A stretch of DNA of 64,000 bases. Source: Begonia masoniana. Taxonomy: Eukaryota; Streptophyta; Magnoliopsida; Cucurbitales; Begoniaceae. A program made the translations under genes and the position numbers. The notes beneath the pieces were generated by a model. It searched no databases, was not told the origin of the DNA, and saw only the letters and a list, made by a program, of their open reading frames with translations. The DNA lies in NCBI GenBank assembly GCA_022432975.1, contig CM039505.1, positions 48,126,897 to 48,190,896 of the forward strand, read 5' to 3'. Positions 12,171 through 24,552 of the stretch are shown in pieces (position 1 is the first letter of the stretch; each line of letters starts with the position of its first letter).

Positions 12171-13886
12171 AGAGAAAGAAGAAGAATGAGCCTCTTCCAA
12201 TATATCCTTCCTCAACTCCTCATCCTTCGGAACGTACCACTTATCCCAAAATTTCATAATCCCATCTTCAAAATAGCTGAGTTCGGATCTTGCACCGGTC
12301 TCCATACTCGCCTTGAGCTCACTGCACTCAGAGTTGTCTACCTGAGCCAGTTTAATCCTTTCCAGGATGGTCGGCCTCAATGATATAGCCGAAAGAGTAG
12401 CTGCAAGGTCAGAAACTACCTCCACACCAAATCCCTGCAGCTCAATTCCCAACTCAGTCGACACCGTAGTCATCATAGCACAAACTAAAGCTGAAGCTGT
12501 CACCCAACTCAAAGCATCTGCCACTACATTCGCCTTCCTGGGATGATACTTGATTTCCAATTCGTAGTCCTTCACCAGCTCAAGCCACCTCCTCTACCTC
12601 AGGTTAAGCTCCTTCTACTTGAAAATATACCTCAAGCTCTGGTGGTCGGAGAATACCTCACACTGCTGCCCATATAGATAATGCCACCAAATCTTCAGTG
12701 CAAAGACCACCGCTGCTAGCTCCAAGTCGTGTGTGGGATAGTTCTGCACATACGTCTTCAGCTGCCTAGAAGCATAAGCAATAACCCTCCCACTCTGCAT
12801 CAATATGCACCCCAAACTGATCCTGGATGCATCGCAATAAATACTGAACCTCTCACCCTCCACCGGTAGCACTAGTACAGGAGCTGAGGTCAACTTCTGC
12901 TTCAGAGTCTGAAAGCTGCTCTCATAATCATCAGACCAACAGTACTTCACATTCTTCCTGGTCAAACGAGTCATTGGGGCTGCAATCTTAGAGAATCCCT
13001 CAATAAATTTATGATAATAGCCTGCCAATCTAAGAAAACTACGAATCTCACTCGCACTGGTCGGTTGAGGCCACTCCTGCACCGCCTGAACCTTCAACGT
13101 GTCCACAGAAATGACGTGCCCCAAGAAATTAACTATATCCAGCCAAAACTCACACTTGGAGAACTTGGCATACCACTGGTGCTGTTTCAAAGCAGACAAC
13201 ACAATCCTCAAGTGTTCCCTGTGCTCCTCCTAGGTCCACGAATAAATCAAAATATCATCAATAAACACTATCACGAACCTGTCCAAATACTTCTTGAACA
13301 TTCGGTTTATCAGATCCATAAAAGCTGCCGGAACATTGGTCAATCCAAAAAACATAACCAAAAACTCATAGTGCTCATATCTCGTCCTGAAAGCTGTCTT
13401 CAGTACATCTTCCTCCCGCACCTTCACTTGATAATAGTCTGACCTCAAATCAACCTTAGAAAATACCCGTGCACTGTGAAGCTGATCAAACAAGTCGTCT
13501 ATCATTGGCAATGGATACCAGTTCTTTACTGTCAGCTTATTCAACTCCCTATAATCGATGCACATGCGTAGGGATCCGTCCTTCTTCTTCACAAAGTACA
13601 CCAGTGCGCCCCATGGCGAAAAGCTAGGGCGTATAAAGCCCTTATCCGTCAACTCATCCAATTGTGCCTTCAACTCTTTCAGCTCAGTAAGCGCCAATCT
13701 ATACGGGTTCTTACACACCGGTTCAGCCCCCGGGTACACATCGATGACAAACTCAATCTCTCTATCAGGGGGCAAACTTGGCAAGTCCTCGAGAAACACC
13801 TCCGAAAAATCCTGCACAACCATGATATCCTGTAATTGGGCCTCTGCCTGATGCTGTCCATCTCTAACGCTAGCCAGAAAGCCCAA
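12171..13886 (-). pseudogene. Gypsy reverse transcriptase and RNase H
   Basis: Minus strand. The RT shows [54 protein letters not shown] and the catalytic FIDDILIYS box (YxDD class). A stop follows at about 13230, and the next frame gives the thumb and connection, then RNase H with FSIYCDASRISLGCILMQ, ELAAVVFALKIWWHYLYG and FSDHQSLRYIF. A third frame gives KANVVADALS, the end of RNase H. The order and motifs are those of a Ty3/Gypsy pol; the breaks make it non-functional. Confidence 0.92.
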
Positions 13887-14396
13887 CTATCCATATCGTA
13901 ATAACTGACGGGCTCTTAGTGCAAATACTGCAGGAATCCTACTCAAACCTTTCCCAACCCTGAATGAATAACTTTCTTCATTTGGGGGTCGGAAATGAAT
14001 CTCTCGAGCCTTGCAGTCTATCGAGGCATGATGTCTGAATAGCCAATCCATACCCAAAATGACCTCATACCCCTTCATTTGGAGTATGATCAGATCGACA
14101 TACAGTTGTCGCCCTCCTACAGTCACTATATCCCCTTGCACCATCTGATCTGAAAATAAACGCTCCCTTGACGGCAACGTTACCTCGTAAAATAAGTCAG
14201 CAGGACAAAACTCCAAGTTGGCCTTAACCACAAAGGCCACAGACACAAATGAATGTGTAGCACCCGTATCAATCAAGGTATAAGCTGCAACTCCGAGAAT
14301 AAAAATGCTACCTGAAATGACGAACGGCTGGGTAGCATCATCTGGCTCGATAAGGGAGAAAACCCGCTGTGCTGATGTCACCGGGGCTCTGCTCAA
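13887..14396 (-). pseudogene. Gypsy aspartic protease
   Basis: A 169-residue open frame contains the retropepsin site LIDTGATHSF and a VILGMDWL motif typical of Gypsy proteases. It lies between the zinc knuckle of gag and the RT, as expected. The original polyprotein would have read through the break at about 13887. This piece is still open, but the element is not. Confidence 0.88.
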
Positions 14397-15490
14397 GGTT
14401 GGGCATTGTCTGGCAAAATGGCCTACCTCGTTGCAATGGTAGCATCAATCTGTCTTCGGACAGTCTCTCACAAAATGGCCCACCTCATTACACTTGAAGC
14501 ATCTGTTAGAATCTGCTCGGCACTCGCCAGAATGGTTCCTCTTACACTTAGAGCATAGCGGCACAGTACTCGACTCCTGAGGCCATTTGCTGCTCCCCTA
14601 ACTGCTCCCCTGGCTCTCACTGGGCCTCTTCTGGCCCCTCTGCTGCTGCTGAGGTGTGCCCCTCGACGACTGAGGCACTATCCCCTAGAAGGAACGTCGC
14701 GGCTGCTCCCTAGGTTGATCTCTATAGCTAGGAAGCTTCATGCTAGCCTCCTTAATATCCAGTGCCTTGGCAACCACCCTGTCGTAAGGCACATTCTGTG
14801 TTCCCGCTATCCTGACACCCATATATATCTTCGGCTTCAGCCCCTGAACAAATTGGTGCACCTTCTTCTTGTTTAGGCTCACTAGGTGACTGGCAAATCT
14901 CGACAAGGCTTCAAACTGCCCCACATAATCTGCCACTGTACCCGTCTACTTCAATTGAGTAAACTCGACAATCTTCGTGGTTTTGACCGAGTGGCTAAAG
15001 TATTTACTGAAGAACACTGCCCAAAACTCCTCCCACGTCATCCTAATCACATCGGTGGTGGCCTTCACTGTGTCCCACCAGAATCGGGCGTCCCCTGCCA
15101 AGTGAAAAACTGCACTGGAGGCCTTGTCCCTATCGTCCACCTTGGCATAACCTATCATGTCTTCCATCCTTCGAATCCACCCCCAGCAATGACTGGGTCC
15201 GAAGATGATCCATCAAAGACTGGGGGCCGCAACCTGTGAAACCTGTCCCCCTCGCGGCCCGCCGCAGCAGCGCTACCACTGGACTGCCCCTAATCCTCCC
15301 TGCTTAAAAATCGCTCTAACTGCTGAGACTGGCACTCTAACTACTGAGGCTGGCGGGGGACCAACTCTGTCAACTGCCTGATAGCGTCGTCTCTCCCGTC
15401 TGTCTCTCTCTGTGGTTGTCCCCTAGTATCAGCCTGGTCATCTACCTCCCTCTGAGAGAGTCCCTGTCCTCTACTCCCTCTCGTCATATC
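14397..15490 (-). pseudogene. Gypsy gag with zinc knuckles
   Basis: Two open pieces (14946-15167 and 14685-14936 on the minus strand) encode retrotransposon gag core: FHLAGDARFWWDTVKA, MTWEEFWAVFFSKYF and VHQFVQGLKPKI. Between about 14400 and 14560 there are CCHC-like knuckles with CNEVGHF and CPK words. Stops and frameshifts separate the pieces. The first part near 15240-15490 is degraded. Confidence 0.83.
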
Positions 15491-15626
15491 TCTCTATCCC
15501 TAAACCATTTAACACTATCATAAGTAAAAATATACGAGGGTTCTAAGAAATACTTACAGTTGGCGAAGCGCTTCCAGGCAGTGACTGACGGTGTTAGGTA
15601 ATCCACTAAATGACGTCGACCCCATG

Positions 15627-15638
15627 GCTCTTATACCA
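15627..15638 (-). other. Primer-binding site, initiator-Met tRNA type
   Basis: On the minus strand it reads TGGTATAAGAGC four bases after the 5' LTR, followed by CATGG. The usual plant initiator-methionine PBS is TGGTATCAGAGC, so there is one mismatch. Confidence 0.85.
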
Positions 15639-15642
15639 TAAC

Positions 15643-18365
15643 TGTAACGCCCCGAGTCTCCACGACACAGTTTACTACAGGGACTACTATGGCTGACACT
15701 CTCTCTCAAGTATCCCATTCGCTTAAGCTTCCTACGCTAGAAATACCTTCCAATAAAACTCACGCAGCGGAATTAAAACTAACCTCCCAAAGTTCTCTTA
15801 TGTCTTACCTAGCAGCCTAGACTTACTAATTTCCCCTAATCCTAACCGTTAGATTTCACGGCATCCTCCCCGAAAATTTTGGCAGAGTAACGCCTGAAAA
15901 TGGCGCATCCAAAATGCTAAGTACCTGCATAAAAATCAATCATCAATAAAATCCTGAATATTCCTACTCATCCCACCAACATACGAAATCTCCAGACAAT
16001 CATCATATCAACAAGAAAGACTGTACTACCGACCATAATGAAGAAAATTAACTGCATAGGGTGACACATTACCCTTAACTATGAATATATAAAATGAATA
16101 CACAATACCCCCACAAAAAAACAAAAGGAGTCCTACTCCCTATCAACACCGTGCCACGACTTCCTGGGTCGGGTCGCCCTAACACTGCCATCAGCCGGGG
16201 CCCTGGTCGCACGTCACCAACCACGCATCTACTCCTTGGCAGGCTCTCGATACTCACCCTCCTCCACTACGGCACCTATACCACAGAACACACAGTAAGC
16301 TCAAAGCTTAGTAAGTAGAGTGCTGAAAATAAATATGAAGCATGAAAATCAGTTATGCAATCCTAACACATGCACGTCTCTACACACTTTGTCATCACCT
16401 CACCGCATTGCACCTCACCGAGGTTTGGAATGCAACCGCACCAGACAGGTGCTCTGTACACCGCACTATTACTGGCACATTGCCGCCGTCCCGGTTCCTC
16501 CAGGAACGGGGCCCATGAGTCACTCCCAAACCCCCTCCCTCGACTCGAAATGCAACTGCTCGAGACAGTCAGTCGATACACCGCGCTACCATCGGCAGGT
16601 CGCCACCGCTCCAGCTCGTCCCAATAGCGGGGCCCACAAGTCACACTCCAGCCACTGTCTCGACTCGAAATGCAACCGCCCGAGACAGTCGGTCGATACA
16701 CCGCGCTGCCATCGACACGTCGCGACCGCTCCAGCTCGTCCTAGACGCGGGGCCCACAAGCCACACTCGAGCCCCCTGTCACCTGTCCACACCGTACCTC
16801 ACATCCACTACTCTCTCGTTCTTAAAGCATGCACAAAACATTTTTGCGCAACTTTTAAAACATGATGCATGATAACCATAACATACTCACAATGACTGCA
16901 CCCACACATCACATCACATTCAAGCTACTCACATCATGCACCCAACTCACAACATGCAAATAATTGTGGTGTAGGCCCTTCTAGGCGACTCTCAAGCATT
17001 CTCTCCCACACTACTACTTACTTGGCGTCCTAGCTCGCTGGGTTTAGCACGTCACGTCACCTACGACTTCACCTAGCACAATTCAAAATCCTCGTTAGTA
17101 CCTAAGCTTAAACTTGCTAAGTCATTCTAAAACTAACATTTCTAACTTAACCCAACTCACATCTAGCTAAACTGGTCCTTAACTTGGTTCGTTAAAAACG
17201 AACAAGAAACCTCGAACGCGCACAACTTTTGTGTCAGTTATCAAAATTTAATGATTCCAGTGACCACGTACTCCTCTAATAACCTAGTTTAGCCAGCCGA
17301 AAGGGAATTTAAAATGAATGACCGTAACGGTCCTAAACCCAAAAAACAGAATCGGTCTATTATGCTAAAACGTCCAAAATTTAACCTTCAATCCAATTTC
17401 ACCAATTTCATTGTCAATTAACCCCATTCATATCAGTTTAGGCTTAGCACAACACAAATTGAGGGTTCCCCACTCGAAAACTCGAATTTCACCTAAACTT
17501 TGAATTTGTGTAACTTTTGCTACGATTATCAAAATTACTCGATTTTAGCGGCTAAACGCTTCACTAATAACCTAGTTTAACATACCAGAAAAGAATTTAA
17601 AACAACTAACCATAGCTTGGTCAAAATCCCCAAAAACATAACCGGTTTTAGAATTCCAAATTTCCCATTTTCAGTTTTTCAACAAAACTCTCTTTTCGTC
17701 ACCAACCTATCACATTCTAACCCATTAAGTATAATCTTACAACAATTTGAAGTTTCCAATTCGGGAAACCCGAATTCACAGTACACTCCCTCACATTTTC
17801 TCTTAGAAAAACAAGGCACCACTGCCCAACGCCCCTTCCCCGCAGTCACTTCCCCTACCATTTAGCACCAAACGACCCAGGCTTGAAAACAAGGTGACAC
17901 TACACCATCGGAATCAGAACAGAAAAGAATAGGGGAAAAACTCACCTACCTCGGTTGGGTTTGGCCTGAAAAGTCGGACCGCAGCGGCTTCAATTCGTCA
18001 GAGCAGGGGGACGTCGGCGCCTTCTCCTTATCTCCCTCGTCGGTCGTCGGCAGAACAGCTCTGGCTCTCTTCTTTCGGGAGCTCGAGCTGCAAAATACCG
18101 AATGGCTTCTTCGTGAAGCCATTCGTGTTTTTTTTTTTATGTTTAGTTTTTAGTTTTTTTTTAATTTGTTAACTAAATTACTAAATTGCCCTCGCGTGTT
18201 TGAACTTCCTTATTTCCGTTAAGTTCGCGTCCTCTCGACCTAAAATTTTGGAAATCTTTTTCCAAATAAAATTTTATGTTTTAGTAAGCTAATTAGCCCG
18301 TTAAAATCTCTCAAGGAATTCTAACAGGACTTTTAATTTATTCGGTAAAATTTTAGGTTATTACT
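15643..18365 (-). repeat. 5' LTR of the Del/Tekay-type element (2723 bp)
   Basis: Collinear with 5844-8329 from TGTAACGCCCCGAGTC to the terminal GGTTATTAC, where the last base of TTATTACA is changed. The 237-bp excess over the other LTR matches two extra 121-bp units at about 16420-16790. Confidence 0.88.
16418..16790. repeat. 121-bp tandem repeat in the 5' LTR (three units)
   Basis: The words GACTCGAAATGCAAC, CGAGACAGTCGGTCGATACA and CCGCTCCAGCTCGTCC recur at about 121-bp spacing, starting near 16420, 16541 and 16662. The partner LTR has one unit at about 6625-6760. Confidence 0.85.
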
Positions 18366-21300
18366 TTAATAAGATGTTTTTTCAACTTGGCAAGCAAGCG
18401 CACCAGACATGGAAAGATCGTACAATAATCTGGGACAATTTTAAGATACCTCTTTTCTTTTTTAAACGTAATTTCATTCTTGATTGCTCTTTGTTTGAAA
18501 AATTTAACAGAACGTCTAATAAGATAGCCTTAAAATTTTGGTTTTTTTGACCTGGCAAGCAAGCACTTCCGTCATGGCAAAAGCCATACAATCTTAGGAG
18601 AAATTTTCAGACTTATATTTTTGGAGAGTAGCTTTAATTTTTGTTGCTCGGTATTTTGAAAGTTTAACAAAATGCCTAATAAGATAGACCTAATAAGACA
18701 TTTTTTCGACCTGACAAGAAAGTGCATCCGTAATTAAAAGGTTCTACAATCCACGTAGAAAATTTTCAAAAGATCTTACTATTCTAAACATAGCTTTTGC
18801 TCCTTGCTTGAAAAGGTCAACGAAATGCCTAATAAGAAGTTTTTCAACTTGTCAAATAAGCTCACTCGTCATGGCAAAGGTCGTACACAATCCACGTAGA
18901 AAATTTTGAAGAGACCTATCTTTTTTAAACTTAGCTTTTGCTCATTGCTTGAAAAGTTTAACAAAAGACCTAATGAGATAGGCCTAATAAGATGTTTTTT
19001 TTTTATCTGTCAGCAAACGCACCCGACATGGCAAAGATCGTACAATAATTGGGAAAATATTTAAGAGACCTTTTTTTTAAAACCTAATTTCATTCTTGAT
19101 TGTTCCTTGCTTGAAAATTTTAATAAAACATCTAATAAGATAGCCTTAAAATGTTGTTTTTTTTTAATTGCCAAGCAACCACACCTATCATGGCAAAGGT
19201 CATACAATCTTAGGAGAAAATTTTCATAGACTTTTATTTTTGGAGAGTAGCTTTAATTTTGGTTGCTTGTTACTTTGAAAGTTTAACAAAATGCCTAATA
19301 AGATACCTAATAAGACATTTTTTCGACCTGACAAGATAGTGCATCTGTAATTAAAAGGTTCTACAATCCACGTAAAAAATTTTCAAAAGACCTTACTTTT
19401 CTAAACATAGCTTTTGCTCCTTGCTTGAAAAGATCAACGAAAGACCTGACGAGATAGCCCTAATAAGATGTTTTTTAACTTGCCAAATACCCTCACATGT
19501 CATGGCAAAGGTCGTACACAATCCACGTAGAAAATTGTCAAGAGACCTATCATTTTTAAACGTAGCTTTTGCTCATTGCTTGAAAAGTTTAACAAAAGGC
19601 CTAATGAGATAGCCCTAATAAGATTTTTTTTGATCTGCCAAGCAAGCGCACTCAACATGGCAAAGATCGTAAAATAATTGGGAAAAAATTTAAGAGACCT
19701 TTCTTTTTTAAACCTAATTTCATTCTTGATTGCTCCTTGCTTGAAAAATTTAACAAAACGTCTAATAAGATAGCCTTAAAATGTTGTTTTTTTTTTTAAT
19801 TGCCAAGCAACCACACCTATCATGGCAAAGGTCGTACACAATCCACGTAGAAAATTTTCAAAAGACCTTACTTTTTTAAACATAGCTTTTGCTCCTTGCT
19901 TGAAAAGTTTAACAAAATGCCTAATAAGATACCTAATAAGACATTTTTTCGACCTGACAAGATAGTGCATTTGTAATTAAAAAGTTGTACAATCCACGTA
20001 AAAAATTTTCAAAAGACCTTACTTTTTTAAACGTAGCTTTTGCTCATTGCTTGAAAAGTTTAACAAAAGGCCTAATGAGATAGCCCTAATAAGATTTTTT
20101 TTGATCTGCCAAGCAAGCGCACTCAACATGGCAAAGATCGTAAAATAATTGGGAAAAAATTTAAGAGACCTTTCTTTTTTAAACCTAATTTCATTCTTGA
20201 TTGCTCCTTGCTTGAAAAATTTAACAAAACGTCTAATAAGATAGCCTTAAAATGTTGTTTTTTTCACTTGCCAAGCAACCACACCCTTCATGGCAAAGGT
20301 CATACAATCTTAAAAGAAACTTTTCATAGACTTTTATTTTTGGAGAGTAGCTTTAATTTTGGTTGCTTGGTATTTTGAAAGTTTAACAAAATGCCTAATA
20401 AGATACCTAATAAGACGTTTTTTCGACCTGACAAGATAGTGCATTTGTAATTAAAAAGTTGTACAATCCACGTAGAAAACTTTCAAGAGACCTTACTTTT
20501 TTAAACATAGCTTTTGTTCCTTACTTGAAAAGTTCAACAAAAGGCTTAATGAGATAGCCATAATAAGACGTTTTCCAACCTGCCAAACAAGCTCCCCTGT
20601 CATGGCAATGGTTGTACACAATCCACCTAGAAAATTTTCAAGAGACATAACTTTTTTAAACGTAGCTTTTGCTCATGGCTTAAAGTGTTTAACAAAAGAC
20701 CTAATGAGATAGCCCTAATAAGATGTTTTTCTCCCTGCCAAACAAGTTCACCCATCATGGTAAAGATTGTACAATCATTATGGAAAATTTTAAGACACCT
20801 TTTGTTTTTAAACGTTAGTTTCAATCTATGTGCTCATCACTTAAAAAGTTTAACAAAATATCTAATAAGATACTCTTAATAAGATATTTTTTCAACTTGC
20901 CAAGCCCGTGCACCCAACATGACAAAGGTCGTACAATAATTGAGGAAATTTACTTTAAAATTTTAATAAAATGCCTAACAAGATAGCCTTAATATGGTGT
21001 TTTTTCGACCTGCTAATCAAATGCATATGTCAAGGCAAAAGCCATACAATCTTAGGAGACAATTTTTATAGACTTCTATTTTTGGAATGTAGCTTTAATT
21101 TCTGTTATTTGGTACTTTGAAAGTTTAACAAAAAGTCAAATAAGATGTTTTTTTGACTTGTCAAATAAGCATACTCATATTGGGAAAGGTTTTACAATCT
21201 TTTGAGAAAATTTTAAGAGACTTTTTCTTTTTAAATGTGGCTTCGATCTCGGTTGTTCATCACTAGAAAATTTTAACAAAATGCCTAAAAGGATAGCACA

Positions 21301-21495
21301 AACAAAATTTTGTTTTTCAACCTACCAAGCAAGTGCACCGATCATGACAAGGTTGTACAAACCTTGAATAAATTTTTTAAAAGACTTTTCTTTTTTCAAC
21401 GTAACTTCATATTTGGTTACTCGTTGCTTGAAAACTTTAACAAAATGTCAAATAAGATACCCATAATAAGATGTTTTTCAACCTGCCAAGCAAGT
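18366..21495. repeat. Satellite block 2 with four-monomer higher-order pattern
   Basis: About 20 tandem monomers of 140-165 bp. Four recognisable types alternate: A (GACATGGCAAAGATCGTACAA), B (CATGGCAAAGGTCATACAAT with CTTAGGAG), C (GTAATTAAAAGGTTCTACAA) and D (CATGGCAAAGGTCGTACACAA). Order from about 18386: A B C D A B C D A, a B/D hybrid, C, then A B C D again from about 20108. One A-to-A period is about 620-630 bp. No genes. Confidence 0.85.
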
Positions 21496-21810
21496 TGTAA
21501 CGCCCCCCAGAACCCACCACGACTCGATGCGCTACTTGGCTCCAACTCGAGTCGTTAAAACACTCTATGGTATACCTGTACCCTTAGACAGTACTAGAAA
21601 TACGTGAAAATTTAAAACTTTATTCTTTACTCAAACTTCATCGTTTGAAAATAACTAGACTCCCTTCCATCGAAAAACTAATAAAATACGTTAAAAGAAA
21701 ACTCAGTTAAGTTCTTAAATCAATTGGTTAAAAATCTGAAAATCAGCAAAGTTAGCTGAGAGTTTCAGTCGACATCTCCACACCAATTTCGACTGATTTT
21801 GCACTTCTCA

Positions 21811-22064
21811 GTTGATATCACTAGGGTCGATATCGCTAGGGGCCGATATCGCCAGGGGTTGATACCGCCAGGGGACGACATCGCCAGGGGACGACATCTC
21901 CAGGGGACGACATCACCAGGGGTCGATATCGCTAGAGGTCGATATCGTCAGGGGACGACATCGCTAGGGGTCGATATCGCCAGAGGTTGATATCTCCAGG
22001 GGTCGATATCGCCAGGGGACGACATCACCAGGGGTCGATTTTCTCAGGGGTAGATATATCGACC
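21811..22064. repeat. 16-bp tandem array (about 16 copies)
   Basis: Units read AGGGGTCGATATCGCC with variants such as AGGGGACGACATCGCC. Many units contain the palindrome CGATATCG. Because 16 is not a multiple of 3, a spurious repetitive ORF crosses the array. Confidence 0.9.
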
Positions 22065-23595
22065 CTACTACTAAAATCCTCATTTAAACACTTCTACATT
22101 ATCGACCTGACAGACGGGCGGTATAACACTCAAAATTCGAGCAGCATAACGTTTAATTTTTCTAAAACCCAAAACCCTAAAACCAAACGTTTATGCACTA
22201 TGTTCAAAACAGCTCAAAAAGAGTTCAAGTTCCCTAAAATATTTACAAACCAACGTTTCCATCAAAATACGAATCACCCCACCTCCCAGCAATACCATGG
22301 TCAAGACGCCTCGACAAATGCCCGCACCGGCATGCAACGTACGTCGCCGACTTCGTCCTAACCCTATCCTCCCTCGACTAGCTCACCAGAAATCTCGTTG
22401 TCACATACACCATGGAACACAAAACGTAAGCCTAATGCTTAGCAAGTAGGGAAATAATGAATGCACAGACAAAATGCATACTCAATCCCTAACACATGCG
22501 GTTTCTAAACTCTCGGTTGTCTTTGTCTCGTTTTCGTTTCATTAATCTTTCACTTTTACGTGTGGATCAAGTAGGCACTCATCCGAGCTTTGCTACCAGG
22601 ACGGCCATACACGATCTCCTTCCACTGATCATGGAACCCTCTAGTGCATCCTCTAGCACGTTAACTTAAGGCATTCATACTCACGATGCATTACGTATTT
22701 TCAACAACGCATCTCACATAGAGACCTTTTTAAGGTGCTGCTCTCGTACTACACCCCTCCCCTCGACAAGGCAACTCTACTGAGACCGAGTTACAATCTC
22801 TTATCTTATCTTTTTACGTTTCAACCTCACACATCAAAACCATGATCAAAACTCATTTGTCCGTGTTTTGAAAATGATTATGCATGTCACATAAATGCTT
22901 AACCACAAAACAAAACAAAACAACCAACAACCAAACAAAGCCCTACCGTTCAATGGTGTAGGCCCGAAGGCAAAACACAACATCCTCTACTTACCTGGAT
23001 ACTCCGTACGTGTTCATAATAGCTCACTCGTTTGGTCCAACTGTTCACTCGTTAACCTTGAAGAAATATGGAAACAAGGAGGAGGAGAAAATCTCTGGAA
23101 GGAAAAGTTTTAGAAATCGCGTGGCTAACTTTCACAATGAAGCTTTATCCCTCATTTTTACTTAGTTTGACTTTAAAATATAATATCAAAACACCTACCC
23201 TAAAGGTGCTGCAACGTGTAGAGGAGGAAAACCAAAAGCCATCAATTTTTTTTTTTTTTTAAGTTTGATTTTTGGAAATTTCATACTCCTATTTCCATTT
23301 GTTCTTTGACTTTTCAACTCTCACTACATTTCACTTTTCTTCTCCTTACTTCTAACGTGAAAACCCTCTTCTCTTTAAATATTTTCTTTCCATGTCAAAA
23401 CTTCAACCTCCTCCATTTGACTTTTCAACTCCTAATTCATTAAATCTCTAAAACACCCCAACTTTAACTATAAAGTTTTCTCTCCATCCATCACACTTTA
23501 AATCGTATACTTAGCATAACCCTAGAATATACATTAAACTTCCCATAACGTACCCTAAACTAGGGCTACGTACGTTATAGGAAATTCTCGGGTGT

Positions 23596-24540
23596 TAGGG
23601 GTAATCGTGGTACAGTTCGGTCTGGTTTTGAAGAAAATTAAGACCGGACCAATAAAATTCGATTTTCAATTTTTAGGACTGGGACCGTTAAAATTTTCTT
23701 GAGGACCAGACCAGAATTTTGGTTTTGGTTCTGTTCCAGTTCCAGTTTTCCTATTACAAAATTTTTTTACCCTAAACAAATAAGAACAGAGGATGAAAAT
23801 TTTACACTACAGGTTCTAGGTTCATTCTCTTTTGTCATATCATAACTAAAACTTTACAATACAGGTTTGGAACTATACACATTACACTAAACAAACAGAT
23901 CTTTTTGCACTACAGGTTCGGCACTCTCTCGGTGAAGTTGAAGGAGTGCCCCAAAGTCCAAAACAAAAGCGACATTGAATCAATAACAACATAAAATAGA
24001 AAGAGCAGAACCAAATCTTTGGTTTGAAATGCTCGATTGAAACAGAACCCACCCAACGACCAACAGTGAAGATCGAACGCTAAGAACAAAAAACTGCAAA
24101 GCGAACTTATATGAAGAACTGTAAAAATCACATGATTAGATGAAGAGATAAACAAATCCTAATCAAAGACAAAAAAGCTTACCTTCGTAATCATCGGACG
24201 AGTGGTCGAGCGACGAGGGCGACTGGGCGAGGGCGACTGGGCGAGAGTGAGCATTTGGTAATCGGCGTCGGTGATTCGCGAAGATGAGGAGAAAAAAGAC
24301 TCTAGATTGTTTACTCTGAAGCTCGAGCCTGGAGCTTAAAGTTGTAACTTAGGGCAACAACGTGGTACGGGTCGGTTCTAAATGAGTTGACTCATTAGAA
24401 CCAAAACCGGACAGGGATTTTCGGTTCTGGTCAATACAGAACCGAAAATCCTTTTTTTCTTTTTCAGAACCGCCCAGAACCGGACCAAACCGTCGGTTCT
24501 GGTCCAGTTCTTTGGTTCTCAATTTTTTTGCTCACCCCTA
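23596..24540. mobile_element. Non-autonomous hAT-like DNA transposon (945 bp)
   Basis: Left end TAGGGGTAATCG, right end CTCACCCCTA, giving short inverted termini that fit the hAT YARNG rule. Flanks are TCGGGTGT and CCGGGTGT (8 bp, one mismatch), inside the last bases of the solo LTR. Subterminal regions are full of GGTTCTGGTCC and GAACCGGACC type words on opposite strands. A weak repeat GAGGGCGACTGGGC lies near 24210. No transposase. Confidence 0.78.
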
Positions 24541-24552
24541 CCGGGTGTTACA

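Larger units (their letters stand above)
5844..18365 (-). mobile_element. Ty3/Gypsy chromovirus (Del/Tekay type) with nested solo LTR
   Basis: Both LTRs begin TGTAACGCC on the plus strand. Internal parts on the minus strand run in the order PBS, gag, protease, RT, RNase H, integrase and chromodomain-like C-terminus, then a polypurine tract. The likely target duplication is CTAAT on the left and TTAAT on the right, one mismatch. It sits in a satellite array. Stops in the gag and pol frames and a 2.7-kb solo LTR inside the integrase show that it is dead. LTR divergence looks moderate, so this is not a very recent insertion. Confidence 0.88.
21496..24552 (-). mobile_element. Solo LTR, family B copy 2, with nested hAT-like element
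   Basis: Starts TGTAACGCCCCCCAG, ends CGGGTGTTACA, and is flanked by CAAGT on the left and CAAGC on the right inside a satellite monomer (one mismatch in the 5-bp duplication). No retroelement coding. It holds the conserved LTR core block at about 22300-22450, a 16-bp tandem array, and a hAT-like insertion close to its right end. Confidence 0.86.

Noticed and set aside
21799..22361. Repetitive arginine/glycine ORFs
   Set aside because: They arise from the 16-bp tandem array read in successive frames.
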